A stretch of 43,810 nt of DNA. Origin: Streptomyces rochei (lineage in GTDB: Bacteria > Actinomycetota > Actinomycetes > Streptomycetales > Streptomycetaceae). The position numbers and the translations under genes were made by a program. Under the pieces are notes generated by a model. It ran no database searches. It had not been told where the DNA came from and worked only from the letters and a program-made list of their open reading frames with translations. The stretch covers positions 1-43,810 of the forward strand of contig MUMD01000259.1 in the NCBI GenBank assembly GCA_002155895.1, given 5' to 3'. Positions 1-7,522 of this stretch are shown here, piece after piece. How positions within the stretch are numbered: the stretch's first letter is position 1; each line of letters opens with the position of its first letter.

Positions 1-39
1 GGTGGTGTGCGCGGTGGTCTCTGCGGTCGTCGTCGCCAT
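1..39 (-). CDS. Truncated 5' end of a gene running off the left edge
   Basis: An ATG at 39 on the minus strand follows a GGGAGGG ribosome site and opens a frame (MATTTAETTAHTT) that is still open at base 1, so only 13 residues are visible. It is the third gene in line after a STAS protein and a MEDS-HATPase kinase on the same strand. Loci of this layout often continue into a SigB-type sigma factor, but nothing in these residues identifies one. That identity is inference from position only. Confidence 0.4.
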   Translation of the reverse strand, partial: MATTTAETTAHTT

Positions 40-101
40 GATGTGCCCTCCCAGTCGATCGGCCCCCGTCACCGTCGGCTCACCGGCCGACGAACCACCG
101 C

Positions 102-126
102 CTACCCCGGACCATGGGGCTCATGC
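102..126 (-). promoter_or_regulatory. Candidate SigB-type promoter before the truncated gene
   Basis: On the minus strand GCAT, 15 bases, then GGGTAG resembles the Streptomyces stress-sigma consensus GNNT-N14-16-GGGTAY with one mismatch at the last base. The -10 would lie about 60 bases before the ATG at 39. The -35 consensus is weak, so chance occurrence is a real possibility. Confidence 0.3.
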
Positions 127-188
127 CTGCCCATGTGCCGATCAAATTTATGGGGCGTCAGAAACCGGGGCGAAGGGGGGTATATCGG

Positions 189-1121
189 TCAGATGTCCAG
201 GTAGAAGCGGACGGTGGTGCCCTCGTCCGCCGTGTGGGTCCGCACCAGATCGGCGATGTGGTGCACGAGCAGCAGCCCGCGTCCCCCGATCTGCCCCGGC
301 CGCGGTGGCCGGCGCCCGGCGAGGGGATCGCTCAGCCGCCCGGCGTCGCGGATCTCGCAGGCCATCCGTCCCGCCTCGGCCCAGACCGCGAGCGTTCCGC
401 GGCCGCCGCCGTGGACCACGCTGTTGGTGGTCAGCTCCGCCACCGCCAGCTCCACGTCGGGCAGCCGGGTCTCGGGCAGGCCGAGCGACCGGGCCCGGTC
501 GACGGCGAAGCGGCGCGCCTGCGGCAGCTCACCGGTGCCGAAACCGAACACGGCGACCTCCGCCGCCGGGCCGTTCAAGGGCGCGTTGTACCGGTCGACC
601 ACCGCGCGCCAGTCGTAGTCCCTGCTGGCCCGCTCGCGACCCTCGTCGATGACCGTGGGATGGGTGACCAGGGCGTCGGCCAGGACGTCGGCCTCCAGGG
701 CGGTCGCGTCGTACGGGCACAGGATCGTGGCGGCGCGGCCCTCGAACGCGGCGTTGATCAACGCCTCGTGCTGCGCGCACGCCGGGTACTCCACCGCGCT
801 CCGCCCGGCCCAGATGGGCTCGCCGATGATGCGCACCCGGCCTTCGGGGTGCCGGTCGGCGAATGCCCGGAGCACACCGGGGATGATCCGCCCCGGGTTG
901 CGCCCGGCCCGCGTCATGTCGAGGAAGGTGACGTCCCGCGCGTCCGCGCCCAGCCCCGTCCTGATCAGCTCCAGATTGGGGCCCGGCACCGCCACCGCCA
1001 CCGGCTCTCCGGCGGTCAGCCCCTCCCGTACGAAGGCCACCGTCCGGTCGGTGTAGTCTCCCGCGCCGCGGTAGAACAGCGCCGGGTGCGAGAAGGTCTC
1101 CTCGCTGCTCACCGTGGTCAT
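189..1121 (-). CDS. MEDS-domain anti-sigma factor kinase (MEDS + HATPase)
   Basis: A 310-aa regulator. Residues 10-165 resemble a MEDS sensory domain (HPALFYRG start, PTVIDEGRERAS end). Residues 195-310 form a GHKL ATPase of the RsbW/SpoIIAB type, with N box ELTTNSVVHG (229-238), G1 DAGRLSDP (259-266) and G2 GGRGLLLV (279-286). Such proteins act as switch kinases or anti-sigma factors in the cytoplasm, released by a STAS partner. The start overlaps the stop of the upstream STAS gene by ATGA, so the two are translationally coupled. MEDS is thought to sense a small ligand or redox cue; the ligand here is unknown. Which sigma factor it holds cannot be read from the sequence. Confidence 0.85.
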   Translation of the reverse strand: MTTVSSEETFSHPALFYRGAGDYTDRTVAFVREGLTAGEPVAVAVPGPNLELIRTGLGADARDVTFLDMTRAGRNPGRIIPGVLRAFADRHPEGRVRIIGEPIWAGRSAVEYPACAQHEALINAAFEGRAATILCPYDATALEADVLADALVTHPTVIDEGRERASRDYDWRAVVDRYNAPLNGPAAEVAVFGFGTGELPQARRFAVDRARSLGLPETRLPDVELAVAELTTNSVVHGGGRGTLAVWAEAGRMACEIRDAGRLSDPLAGRRPPRPGQIGGRGLLLVHHIADLVRTHTADEGTTVRFYLDI

Positions 1122-1471
1122 CGCGGCGTCACCTCGATCCGCCGCAGCGTCGGCCAGAACAGCTCCAGGACCCGGGGCAGCTGCGGTGGCGGCTGCTCCA
1201 CGACGACCCGTCCGCCGGGCAGCTCCATGGCCGTGACGGCGAGCGCCGCCACCCCGGCCACGTCGACGAACCGCACGCCGGACAGCTCCACGTACGACAC
1301 GTCCGAGTGCCGCCGGGACAGTTCGGTGAGCGCGTCCTCCCAGGACCGACGGGTGGTCACGCCGATCTCACCGCTGGCACGGATGCCGGGACGGTCGCGC
1401 AGCGGACCCACCTCGAGCAGGGCTCCGCTCCCGTCCCGGAGCCGTCCGACCGCGGGGTCCGGGGCATCCAC
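1118..1471 (-). CDS. STAS-domain anti-sigma factor antagonist-like protein
   Basis: A 117-aa protein with one STAS domain (residues about 17-115, core VELSGVRFVDVAGVAALA). STAS proteins bind switch kinases and free sigma factors. The usual D-S-S/A-G phosphorylation loop reads D70-V71-A72-G73, so the serine normally phosphorylated by the partner kinase is absent and switching must differ. The GTG start at 1471 was chosen because GAAGGAG lies six bases upstream and the domain begins soon after. It overlaps the MEDS-HATPase gene, its likely partner, by four bases. Confidence 0.75.
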   Translation of the reverse strand: MDAPDPAVGRLRDGSGALLEVGPLRDRPGIRASGEIGVTTRRSWEDALTELSRRHSDVSYVELSGVRFVDVAGVAALAVTAMELPGGRVVVEQPPPQLPRVLELFWPTLRRIEVTPR

Positions 1472-1645
1472 ATCGGTCTCCTTCGGAATTCCGCCGGGTG
1501 CCCGTCCACGTCCCCGGGCCTTCGCTCCCACCAGGCAGCCTATCCGAACGGGTGCCCGTTGGGCCGAAGTGAGGACAAGGCATGCGACGGGGGCGAGAAG
1601 CGGGGAACACGACAGGGAGCGCGTCCTCGGAAGGGAAGACTGAGC

Positions 1646-2002
1646 ATGTTCGAAGCCGAAAACATCCGTGACTGGCGGGGCCAGGACGTCGTCGACGTCG
1701 GCGGCCGCAAGATCGGCACCCTGGAGTCCGTCTACTTCGACACCGCCACCGACCGGCCCGCGTTCGCGGCGGTGACGATCGGCCTGCCGACCCGTCGGCG
1801 CCTGGTGTTCGTGCCGGTCGACAAGGCCACGGTCGGACCGTCCTACCTGAAGGTGACCTACGACAAGAACCTGGTCAAGGACGCCCCCGGAATCGACCCG
1901 GACGGTGAGCTGCCGGCCGAGGACGAGGGCGCGGTCTTCGCCCACTACGACCTGCCCTACGAGCAGGGCAGCCGGGGCGAGCGCCGGCTCGGGCGGCGCT
2001 GA
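1646..2002 (+). CDS. PRC-barrel domain protein
   Basis: A 118-aa soluble protein. Its N-terminal 70-80 residues (NIRDWRGQDVVDVGGRKIG, then LVFVPVDKA) form a PRC-barrel half, a small beta-barrel also found in photosynthetic reaction centre H subunits and RimM. The acidic tail (DPDGELPAEDEGAVFAHYDL) ends with basic residues. The ATG at 1646 follows GGAAGGGAAGAC. It is divergent from the STAS operon and convergent with dps. In actinomycetes such genes sit among general stress genes; the molecular role is not known. Confidence 0.75.
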   Translation: MFEAENIRDWRGQDVVDVGGRKIGTLESVYFDTATDRPAFAAVTIGLPTRRRLVFVPVDKATVGPSYLKVTYDKNLVKDAPGIDPDGELPAEDEGAVFAHYDLPYEQGSRGERRLGRR

Positions 2003-2013
2003 GCACGACCCGC

Positions 2014-2039
2014 CGGGCGCGTCACCATCGACGCGCCCG
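2014..2039. terminator. Perfect hairpin between convergent PRC-barrel and dps genes
   Basis: CGGGCGCGTC, loop ACCATC, GACGCGCCCG gives a perfect 10-bp stem with a 6-base loop in the 65-base gap between two convergent stops. There is no U-tract, as is usual in Streptomyces, and it could serve both strands. Confidence 0.7.
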
Positions 2040-2067
2040 ACGGGACCGGGGGTGCCCAGGGCGGGCC

Positions 2068-2640
2068 CTAGCCCAGTTCCGCCCCGCGTTCGGCGGCCTC
2101 CGCCTCGGACGTCGCCGTGCCGGTGGCCAGCGTGCCGCCGGCGTTCTCCAGATGGGCGCGGACGAACCACTGGAACTGCTCCAGGTCCCTGAGCTGACCG
2201 ATCAGCAGGTCCTCCGTGGCGTTGTCGATCTTCCCGGCCTCGTCGATCGCGGCGCGCATCCCCTCGACCACACCGGTGTAGACGACGTCCAGCGCGGCCA
2301 GGTGGGCGATGGCGTCGGCGCGCCCGATCGAGTAGTCGTCCCACTTGCGCTCGGAGACCAGCGCCCCGGGCGTGCCCTGCGCCACCCCGCCGAGCGCCGC
2401 GATGCGCTCCGCGACGTCGTCGGCCATCTCGCGCACCTGGTCGACCTGGGGATCGATCATCTCGTGCACCGCGATGAAGTGCGGTCCCACGACGTTCCAG
2501 TGGACGTGCTTGAGGGTCAGGTGCAGATCGTTGAGCGCGTGCAGACGCATGCGCAGCACACCGATCAGCCGCCCGGCGGCCTCGCGCTCGATGCCCGGGA
2601 CCGTGTACTTCGGGGTCAGGTCGTGCGTCATGGCGGACAT
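2068..2640 (-). CDS. dps: Dps-family ferritin-like DNA-binding protein
   Basis: A 190-aa four-helix Dps subunit; such proteins form dodecamers that oxidise and store iron and condense DNA under stress. The inter-subunit ferroxidase residues are visible: H47 in the HW motif, H59, D63, and D74/E78 in DDVAER. Short N-terminal and longer Glu/Ala-rich C-terminal tails flank the core. The start at 2640 has GAGGAG only three bases upstream; the ATG at 2631 would place it twelve bases away, so the start is uncertain by three residues. A SigB-like promoter sequence lies at 2681-2705, fitting the adjacent partner-switching genes. Confidence 0.93.
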   Translation of the reverse strand: MSAMTHDLTPKYTVPGIEREAAGRLIGVLRMRLHALNDLHLTLKHVHWNVVGPHFIAVHEMIDPQVDQVREMADDVAERIAALGGVAQGTPGALVSERKWDDYSIGRADAIAHLAALDVVYTGVVEGMRAAIDEAGKIDNATEDLLIGQLRDLEQFQWFVRAHLENAGGTLATGTATSEAEAAERGAELG

Positions 2641-2680
2641 CAGCTCCTCATGCGTTTCGTACGTCGTTGCACCTGCACGA

Positions 2681-2705
2681 ATGCCCCGTATCGGCGACGG
2701 CAGAC
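2681..2705 (-). promoter_or_regulatory. Candidate SigB-type promoter of dps
   Basis: Minus strand GTCT, 15 bases, GGGCAT matches GNNT-N14-16-GGGTAY with one mismatch and sits about 40 bases before the dps start. Stress-sigma control of a Dps gene is documented in S. coelicolor; its use here is inference. Confidence 0.4.
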
Positions 2706-2878
2706 ATGCGTGCCCGTGGTGTCCGGAAAGCACGGGTCACCCGCACGGGGTGAGGCAATCGTCCGCTTCCTCCTCGGCTCGGAGCCGGGCCGGCCGCGCC
2801 GCCCCGGCCGCCGCGGCCACTCCGCTCTCCCGGCGGGTCCGCACGCCGGGCGCCGGGCGCCGGGCGCCGCGGTCACGG

Positions 2879-3484
2879 TCACGACGGCGGCGCCGGCAGG
2901 GGCATCGCGCTGAGCGCCCGCGCCGCGTGGACCAGGTTGGAGGCCATGGCACGGCCGGTGGAGGCCGCCCAGTCGTGGCCGCGGTCGTCGTCCAGGTAGT
3001 CGGGGCCGGGTCCCGGGCCGAGGTGCCAGTAGGTCCACGCCTGGCCGGGGACCGTGTAGCCGATGTCCGTGAGCGCGCCGGTGATCTCGCTGATCACATG
3101 GTGGGCGCCGTCCTCGTTCCCGGTGACCAGGACGCCGGCGACGCGGTTGTAGGCGACGGGGCGTTGCTCGTCGTCGGTCTCGGAGAGCATGGCGTCCATG
3201 CGTTCGAGCACCCGCTGGGCGACCGAGGACGGACGGCCGAGCCAGGTCGGCGACGCGATGACCAGGATCTGCGACGAGAGCAGCTTCTCGTGCACACCGG
3301 GCCAGTCGTCGCCCTCGCCCATGTCGGTCTCCACCCCCGGCTTCAGGTTCAGGTCGACGGCCCGTACGACGTCCACCTCGACACCGTGGCCCTTGAGGGC
3401 CGCGATGACCGTGCCGGCCAGGGCCTCGGTGTTCGAGGGCTGGGGGGAGGGTTTGAGAGTGCAGTTGATGACGAGTGCGCGCAT
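2879..3484 (-). CDS. Flavodoxin-fold NAD(P)H-dependent oxidoreductase
   Basis: A 201-aa cytoplasmic protein of the NADPH-dependent FMN reductase/flavodoxin-like family. MRALVINCTLKPS begins a Rossmann-like strand followed by a phosphate-binding loop (SPQPSNTEAL). SPTWLGRPSS and GNEDGAHHV match the other flavin-contacting loops. Family members reduce FMN, quinones or azo compounds; the substrate is not determinable here. The ATG at 3484 was chosen because the fold's first strand starts at once; the open frame extends 19 codons further upstream. Its place beside dps suggests a redox-stress role, but it has its own 238-base upstream gap. Confidence 0.78.
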   Translation of the reverse strand: MRALVINCTLKPSPQPSNTEALAGTVIAALKGHGVEVDVVRAVDLNLKPGVETDMGEGDDWPGVHEKLLSSQILVIASPTWLGRPSSVAQRVLERMDAMLSETDDEQRPVAYNRVAGVLVTGNEDGAHHVISEITGALTDIGYTVPGQAWTYWHLGPGPGPDYLDDDRGHDWAASTGRAMASNLVHAARALSAMPLPAPPS

Positions 3485-3646
3485 GCCTGTCCCTGTTCCC
3501 CCTGCGGCGGATCGTGACCGGGCCCCGGCCCGATCGTTCACCCGCCCGGCCGCGCGACCGGCCCGGGCGGGTGCCGGACGGACTCCTCCGCCCGGTCTCC
3601 CGGGGGCGGTGCCTTCAGACCGACGCCGTCTCAGGCCGATGACGTC

Positions 3647-3862
3647 TCAGGCCGACGCGACACCGTCCAGCTTGCCCCCCTTGGCGTCCTCGACCAGCGA
3701 CGCGAACTGGTCGGCGCTCATCTGCACGCGCTGGCCGAAGTCGTCGGTCAGGACGATCCGCCGTTCCGCGGGGGCCGCGGGGTCGACGAACAGCTGCGGG
3801 CAGCCGCAGTCGCAGTTGCCGCAGAACGTCGCGACGGGCTCCAGCCCGTGAGGCTCGTTCAT
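3647..3862 (-). CDS. Small Cys-rich protein with a C-x2-C-x-C-x-C cluster
   Basis: A 71-aa protein. FCGNCDCGCPQLF holds cysteines 14, 17, 19 and 21, a compact cluster suited to a metal ion or a small Fe-S site. The rest (IVLTDDFGQRVQMSADQFASLVEDAKGG) looks like a small folded domain and there is no signal peptide. The ATG at 3862 is the only sensible start, though no strong ribosome site precedes it. I recall similar conserved hypothetical proteins in Streptomyces but no assigned function. It could equally be a modified-peptide precursor, but no maturase is nearby. Confidence 0.6.
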   Translation of the reverse strand: MNEPHGLEPVATFCGNCDCGCPQLFVDPAAPAERRIVLTDDFGQRVQMSADQFASLVEDAKGGKLDGVASA

Positions 3863-4221
3863 ACCGGGTGCCTTCCATGAGGTGGGGCGACCGTGCCGGT
3901 GTGCGCACCGGTGGCCGTGGGGGACTGCCCGGGAGATACCCGGGACGGCGGCCGGGGACGCGCGCCCGGCTCCGGGGGCGGAGGCACGGCGGACGGCCTC
4001 CGTGCGCCGGTGCACCCCGCTCCGCACCCGTCGCCTCCGTTCCACGGCAACGGCCGGGAACCGGACCGGCCCGCCGTCCGACCGTAGGTGCGGGGAGGCG
4101 CCGCGGGTGCCGGCCCCCCGGGGTATGGCGCGGAACACGCACGTCGGATTGAGTGGGGTCCGGGACCGGAACCCGTACCCATCGGCGACCACGGGCGTCC
4201 GGATGCGAGGATGAGGCCGCG
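3863..4221. other. Intergenic region between divergent genes
   Basis: This 359-base stretch separates the Cys-rich gene (-) from the membrane-protein gene (+). It contains two CCCGGG blocks at 3928-3933 and 3939-3944 around AGATA, near the minus-strand start, and GC-rich sequence without a convincing ORF. GGAAC motifs at 4132 and 4168 lack a correctly spaced ECF -10. No clear promoter was identified. Confidence 0.5.
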
Positions 4222-4947
4222 ATGAGAGCAGGGTGGTGCTGTCGCACGGTACGGGCCGCGGTGTTCGCGGCCGTCTGCGTGCTGCTCGCCGCCCTGGGCC
4301 ACCTCCTCATGTCCGGCACCGCGGTGCCCTGGTGGGCGGTGGCGGCGGGCGCGGCGGCCACGGGCGGTGCCGCCTGGGCCCTGGCCGGCCGGGAACGCGG
4401 TCACTCGTCCGTCGTCCTGCTCGCCGTGACCGCGCAGACCGTCCTGCACGCCTCCTTCTCCTTCGCCCAGGCGACGGCCCGCCCCGGGCGCTCCGGCGAG
4501 GAGACCCTCGTACGCCGGTGGCTGGACGTACTGCTGTGCCGCATGCCGTCGGCCCCCGCGTCCGGGGACGCAGGCGTGCCGATGCCCATGGGCACCGCCG
4601 GCCACGGCGGCCACGCCGCGCACGTCCTGCACACCGCGCACGCCGCCGACCCCGTCGGCCACGCCATGGGCGGCACGTCCCCGGCCGGGATGCTCGCCGC
4701 CCACCTGCTGGCCGCGCTGCTGTGCGGGCTGTGGCTCGCACACGGCGAGCGCGCCGCGTTCCGCATCGTGCGGTCCCTCACCGCCCGGGTCCTGGCCCCG
4801 CTGCGCCTGCCGCTGTGTCCGGCCGCGCCACCGCACCGGCCGCGCGTCCGCCCTCGCCGGGCGGCCTCGGCCCGGATGCCGCGCCGCCTCCTCCTCGCCC
4901 GTGCGCTCACCGACCGGGGCCCGCCCGCCGGGGTCGCTGTCGCCTGA
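4222..4947 (+). CDS. Four-TM membrane protein with His/Met-rich loop
   Basis: A 241-aa integral membrane protein of unknown function. Hydrophobic segments lie near residues 11-30, 34-54, 59-76 and 155-173. Between the third and fourth is a loop rich in His and Met (GHGGHAAHVLHTAHA, then HAMGG) that could bind copper or another soft metal. The C-terminus is long, basic and Pro-rich. The ATG at 4222 follows a GAGG-containing leader. An ECF sigma factor lies 196 bases downstream on the same strand, so this protein might sense envelope metal stress and act as its anti-sigma, though it lacks a zinc-anti-sigma HxxxCxxC motif. That link is inference. Confidence 0.6.
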   Translation: MRAGWCCRTVRAAVFAAVCVLLAALGHLLMSGTAVPWWAVAAGAAATGGAAWALAGRERGHSSVVLLAVTAQTVLHASFSFAQATARPGRSGEETLVRRWLDVLLCRMPSAPASGDAGVPMPMGTAGHGGHAAHVLHTAHAADPVGHAMGGTSPAGMLAAHLLAALLCGLWLAHGERAAFRIVRSLTARVLAPLRLPLCPAAPPHRPRVRPRRAASARMPRRLLLARALTDRGPPAGVAVA

Positions 4948-5143
4948 CGACAGCAGGCTCCCCGAGGCCGCCGGCATCCGCGCCGGACCGTCGCCCCACG
5001 ACGTCGCGCCTCGGGCACCGGCCGCGCGCGCCCGCGCCCGGCCGCCACCCCGTCACCGGCCCTCCCGCGCCGCCGCCCGCCCGTCCCGTACGGGCGAGCC
5101 GCCCGATGGGCCGGGTTCCCGATCCCGAGAAGGACGGACACAG

Positions 5144-5761
5144 GTGATCAATCCTGCCCCGCCACCCTCGTGCCGGCAGTCGCCGACGGACGCCCGGGAG
5201 GCGTCGATCACGGCCTGGGCGCTCGCCGCGGGCACCGGCGACCCCGAAGCCGTCGAGCACTTCGTACGCGCCCTGCACCGGGACGTGCGCACATACGTCA
5301 CGTTCCTCGGCGCCGACCCGCAGAGCGCCGACGACCTGACCCAGGAGACGTTCCTGCGGGCCCTGGGCAGTCTGCACCGGTTCGAGGGGCGCTCCTCGGC
5401 CCGCACCTGGCTGCTGTCCATCGCCCGCCGCGCGGTGGTCGACAGCATCCGCCGCGACTCCGCCCGGCCGCGGACGGCGGCCACCGACGACTGGCAGTCG
5501 GCCGCCGAACGCGCCCAGCCGCGCGACCTGCCCGGCTTCGACGACGGCATCGCCCTCGCCGATCTGCTGGCCACCCTCCCCGACGAGCGACGGGAGGCCT
5601 TCGTCCTCACCCAGATGCTCGGGCTGCGCTACGCGGAGGCCGCCGACGTCAGCGCGTGTCCGACGGGGACGGTGCGGTCACGGGTCGCCCGGGCCCGTAC
5701 GTCCCTCATCGAGTGGCTCGCCGAGGCGGAGCGTCCCGCGCCGGCGACGCCCGCCGTCTGA
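5144..5761 (+). CDS. ECF-type RNA polymerase sigma factor
   Basis: A 205-aa extracytoplasmic-function sigma factor. Region 2 (ADDLTQETFLRALG followed by RTWLLSIARRAVVDSIRR) contacts core polymerase and the -10 element. Region 4 (LPDERREAFVLTQMLGLRYAEAADV, with a helix-turn-helix ending GTVRSRVARAR) reads the -35. The GTG start at 5144 follows GAGAAGGA. No anti-sigma gene with a recognisable zinc-binding domain is adjacent, so control is unclear. The only candidate partner is the membrane protein upstream. Confidence 0.9.
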   Translation: MINPAPPPSCRQSPTDAREASITAWALAAGTGDPEAVEHFVRALHRDVRTYVTFLGADPQSADDLTQETFLRALGSLHRFEGRSSARTWLLSIARRAVVDSIRRDSARPRTAATDDWQSAAERAQPRDLPGFDDGIALADLLATLPDERREAFVLTQMLGLRYAEAADVSACPTGTVRSRVARARTSLIEWLAEAERPAPATPAV

Positions 5762-5804
5762 CGGACCGTCCGCGAGGCCGCGGACGTCGGATACCGTCGG
5801 CCGC

Positions 5805-6647
5805 ATGGCTGACGAGTGCTTCCGGCATCCGCGGCTCGCCGCGGTCTACGACGCCCTCGACCCCGATCGCGCGGACCTGCTCCCTTACCTGCGCATGGCC
5901 GAGGAGTTCGAGGCCCGGCGGGTGGTGGACATCGGCTGCGGCACGGGGGTCTTCGCCCTGCTCCTGGCCGGCCGCGGCACGGACGTCGTCGGCGTCGACC
6001 CGGCGGGGGCGTCCCTCGCGGTGGCGCGGACCAAGGCGGGCGGTGACACGGTGCGGTGGATCGAGGGCGACGCGACCTCGCTGCCCGCCCTGCGGGCCGA
6101 CCTGGCCACCATGACGGCGAACGCGGCCCAGGAGATCACCGTCACACGGGAGTGGCACGCCACGTTGCGGGGCGCCCGTGCCGCCCTGCGGCCCGGCGGG
6201 CACCTGGTGTTCGAGACCCGCGACCCGGCGCGACGCGCCTGGGAGGAGTGGGACCGCGAGCGCACGTGGCGGGTCACGGAGATCCCCGGCGTCGGCGCGG
6301 TGGAGAGCTGGTGCGACCTGACGGAGGTCCGGTGGCCGCTGGTCGGCTTCCGCTGGACCTACGTCTTCGCCGCGGACGGCGCGGTGCTGACCTCCGATTC
6401 GACCCTGCGCTTCCGCGAGCGGGAGGAGGTCGAGGCGGACCTCGAGGCAACGGGGTTCGAACCGCGGGAGGTGCGGGACGCCCCGGACCGCCCGGGCCGC
6501 GAATTCGTCTTCGTCGCCCGACGACCACCGGCGTCCCGTCGGGAACCGGCAGCCGGCCGGGTCTCGTCCCTGCCCGGAAGCCCTCATGACGCCGGCCCAC
6601 CCGGACGGCCATCCTCGCCGTCATGGCCCGCTTCCAGCACACCGTGA
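5805..6647 (+). CDS. Class I SAM-dependent methyltransferase
   Basis: A 280-aa cytoplasmic methyltransferase of unknown substrate. Motif I is VVDIGCGTGVFALLLAGRG (residues about 40-58), followed by the acidic ribose-binding strand VVGVDP and the motif II-like region DLATMTANAAQEI. Later, LRPGGHLVFETRDP is the usual post-core strand. A beta-rich segment (YVFAADGAVLTSDSTLRF) precedes GFEPREVRDA. The last 30 residues are Pro/Ser-rich, beyond the normal family end, and overlap the next gene by 25 bases. It begins 43 bases after the sigma factor, so co-transcription is likely. Confidence 0.83.
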   Translation: MADECFRHPRLAAVYDALDPDRADLLPYLRMAEEFEARRVVDIGCGTGVFALLLAGRGTDVVGVDPAGASLAVARTKAGGDTVRWIEGDATSLPALRADLATMTANAAQEITVTREWHATLRGARAALRPGGHLVFETRDPARRAWEEWDRERTWRVTEIPGVGAVESWCDLTEVRWPLVGFRWTYVFAADGAVLTSDSTLRFREREEVEADLEATGFEPREVRDAPDRPGREFVFVARRPPASRREPAAGRVSSLPGSPHDAGPPGRPSSPSWPASSTP

Positions 6648-7411
6648 CCCTCGCTCCCGTGCCCCGGCGTCTGCTGGAGTCGTGTGTCGGCACGCTCCAC
6701 GACCTCGCCGAAGACACACGGGCGCAGGACACGGCAGCGGAGGACGCGGGAGCGGAGGACGCGGCGGACGGCCGGTCGCGGACCGGTCCGACCTTCACCG
6801 TGCTCGCGTGGGACCGTCGTCGCGAGACGGCGGTCGAGGTCGTCACCGAGGACCACGGGCCGGACCACCGCGTGCGGCTGGTCTGCGCCCTCGGCGTCAG
6901 GAGCGCCGCCCGGCCGCGCGAGGCGTGGCTCACGGCGACGCTGCGGACGGGCGGCGGGAAGGGGAGGAACCACCTCGACGGCACCGCACGCCTGCGTCTG
7001 GACCTCGGAGGATGGTGGCAGGCGACCGGGGGACGCCGCCGTACCGCCGCCTCGCCGCTGAGCGGAACGCTGACGCACGCACTCGCCCGTGCCACGGTCA
7101 CGGCGGCGCCGCAACCGGCCCCGGACGGCCGCTGGCGGGTGACCGTGCGGGCACGCGTCAGGGGCCGTTCCTTCGCGCGTCCCCTCCTGGCCGTCGCCGC
7201 GCTGCTGCTCCGAGCGCGCGCCCGCCGGACCTTCGCCGAAGCACTGGACGACGCCGCCGAGCGGTGGAACGCCCACGTGCCCGCATGGGTCGACGCGGGG
7301 GAGTCGGGACTGCGCGCGACACTGACCGACGCGGTGCGCGGAGCACACGGCGCGGGCTCGTCCGGGCAGGGGTGCTCCGGCGCGCGAGAGGCGCACACTG
7401 CGGGTGAGTGA
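6623..7411 (+). CDS. Hypothetical protein with an Ala/Glu/Asp repeat
   Basis: A 262-aa protein I do not recognise. It is soluble apart from a weakly hydrophobic stretch (LLAVAALLLRARA) near residue 190. Residues 33-50 are a low-complexity acidic run (AQDTAAEDAGAEDAAD) that varies as a short tandem DNA repeat. The alternating strand pattern up to ALARATVTAA and a terminal helix (FAEALDDAAERWNAHV) recall a START/SRPBCC-like fold, but the match is weak. The ATG at 6623 overlaps the methyltransferase end in another frame. An opposite-strand frame covers the same DNA; the plus strand was preferred on codon pattern and gene order. Confidence 0.5.
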   Translation: MARFQHTVTLAPVPRRLLESCVGTLHDLAEDTRAQDTAAEDAGAEDAADGRSRTGPTFTVLAWDRRRETAVEVVTEDHGPDHRVRLVCALGVRSAARPREAWLTATLRTGGGKGRNHLDGTARLRLDLGGWWQATGGRRRTAASPLSGTLTHALARATVTAAPQPAPDGRWRVTVRARVRGRSFARPLLAVAALLLRARARRTFAEALDDAAERWNAHVPAWVDAGESGLRATLTDAVRGAHGAGSSGQGCSGAREAHTAGE

Positions 7412-7522
7412 GCCCTGTACGCGCCCCCGTGGGGGTACGGACAATGCGCAGTGGCCGTGATCACGCGGCGGGGGGCGAGGCCTCGTCGTACCGCCGCCCG
7501 CCGGGGAAGCAGGTCGATCGCC

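Noticed and set aside
4132-4200. GGAAC motifs as an ECF-type autoregulated promoter before the membrane protein gene
   Set aside because: The only CGTC downstream of the second GGAAC is 23 bases away, too far for a normal 16-17 base spacer, and none suits the first.
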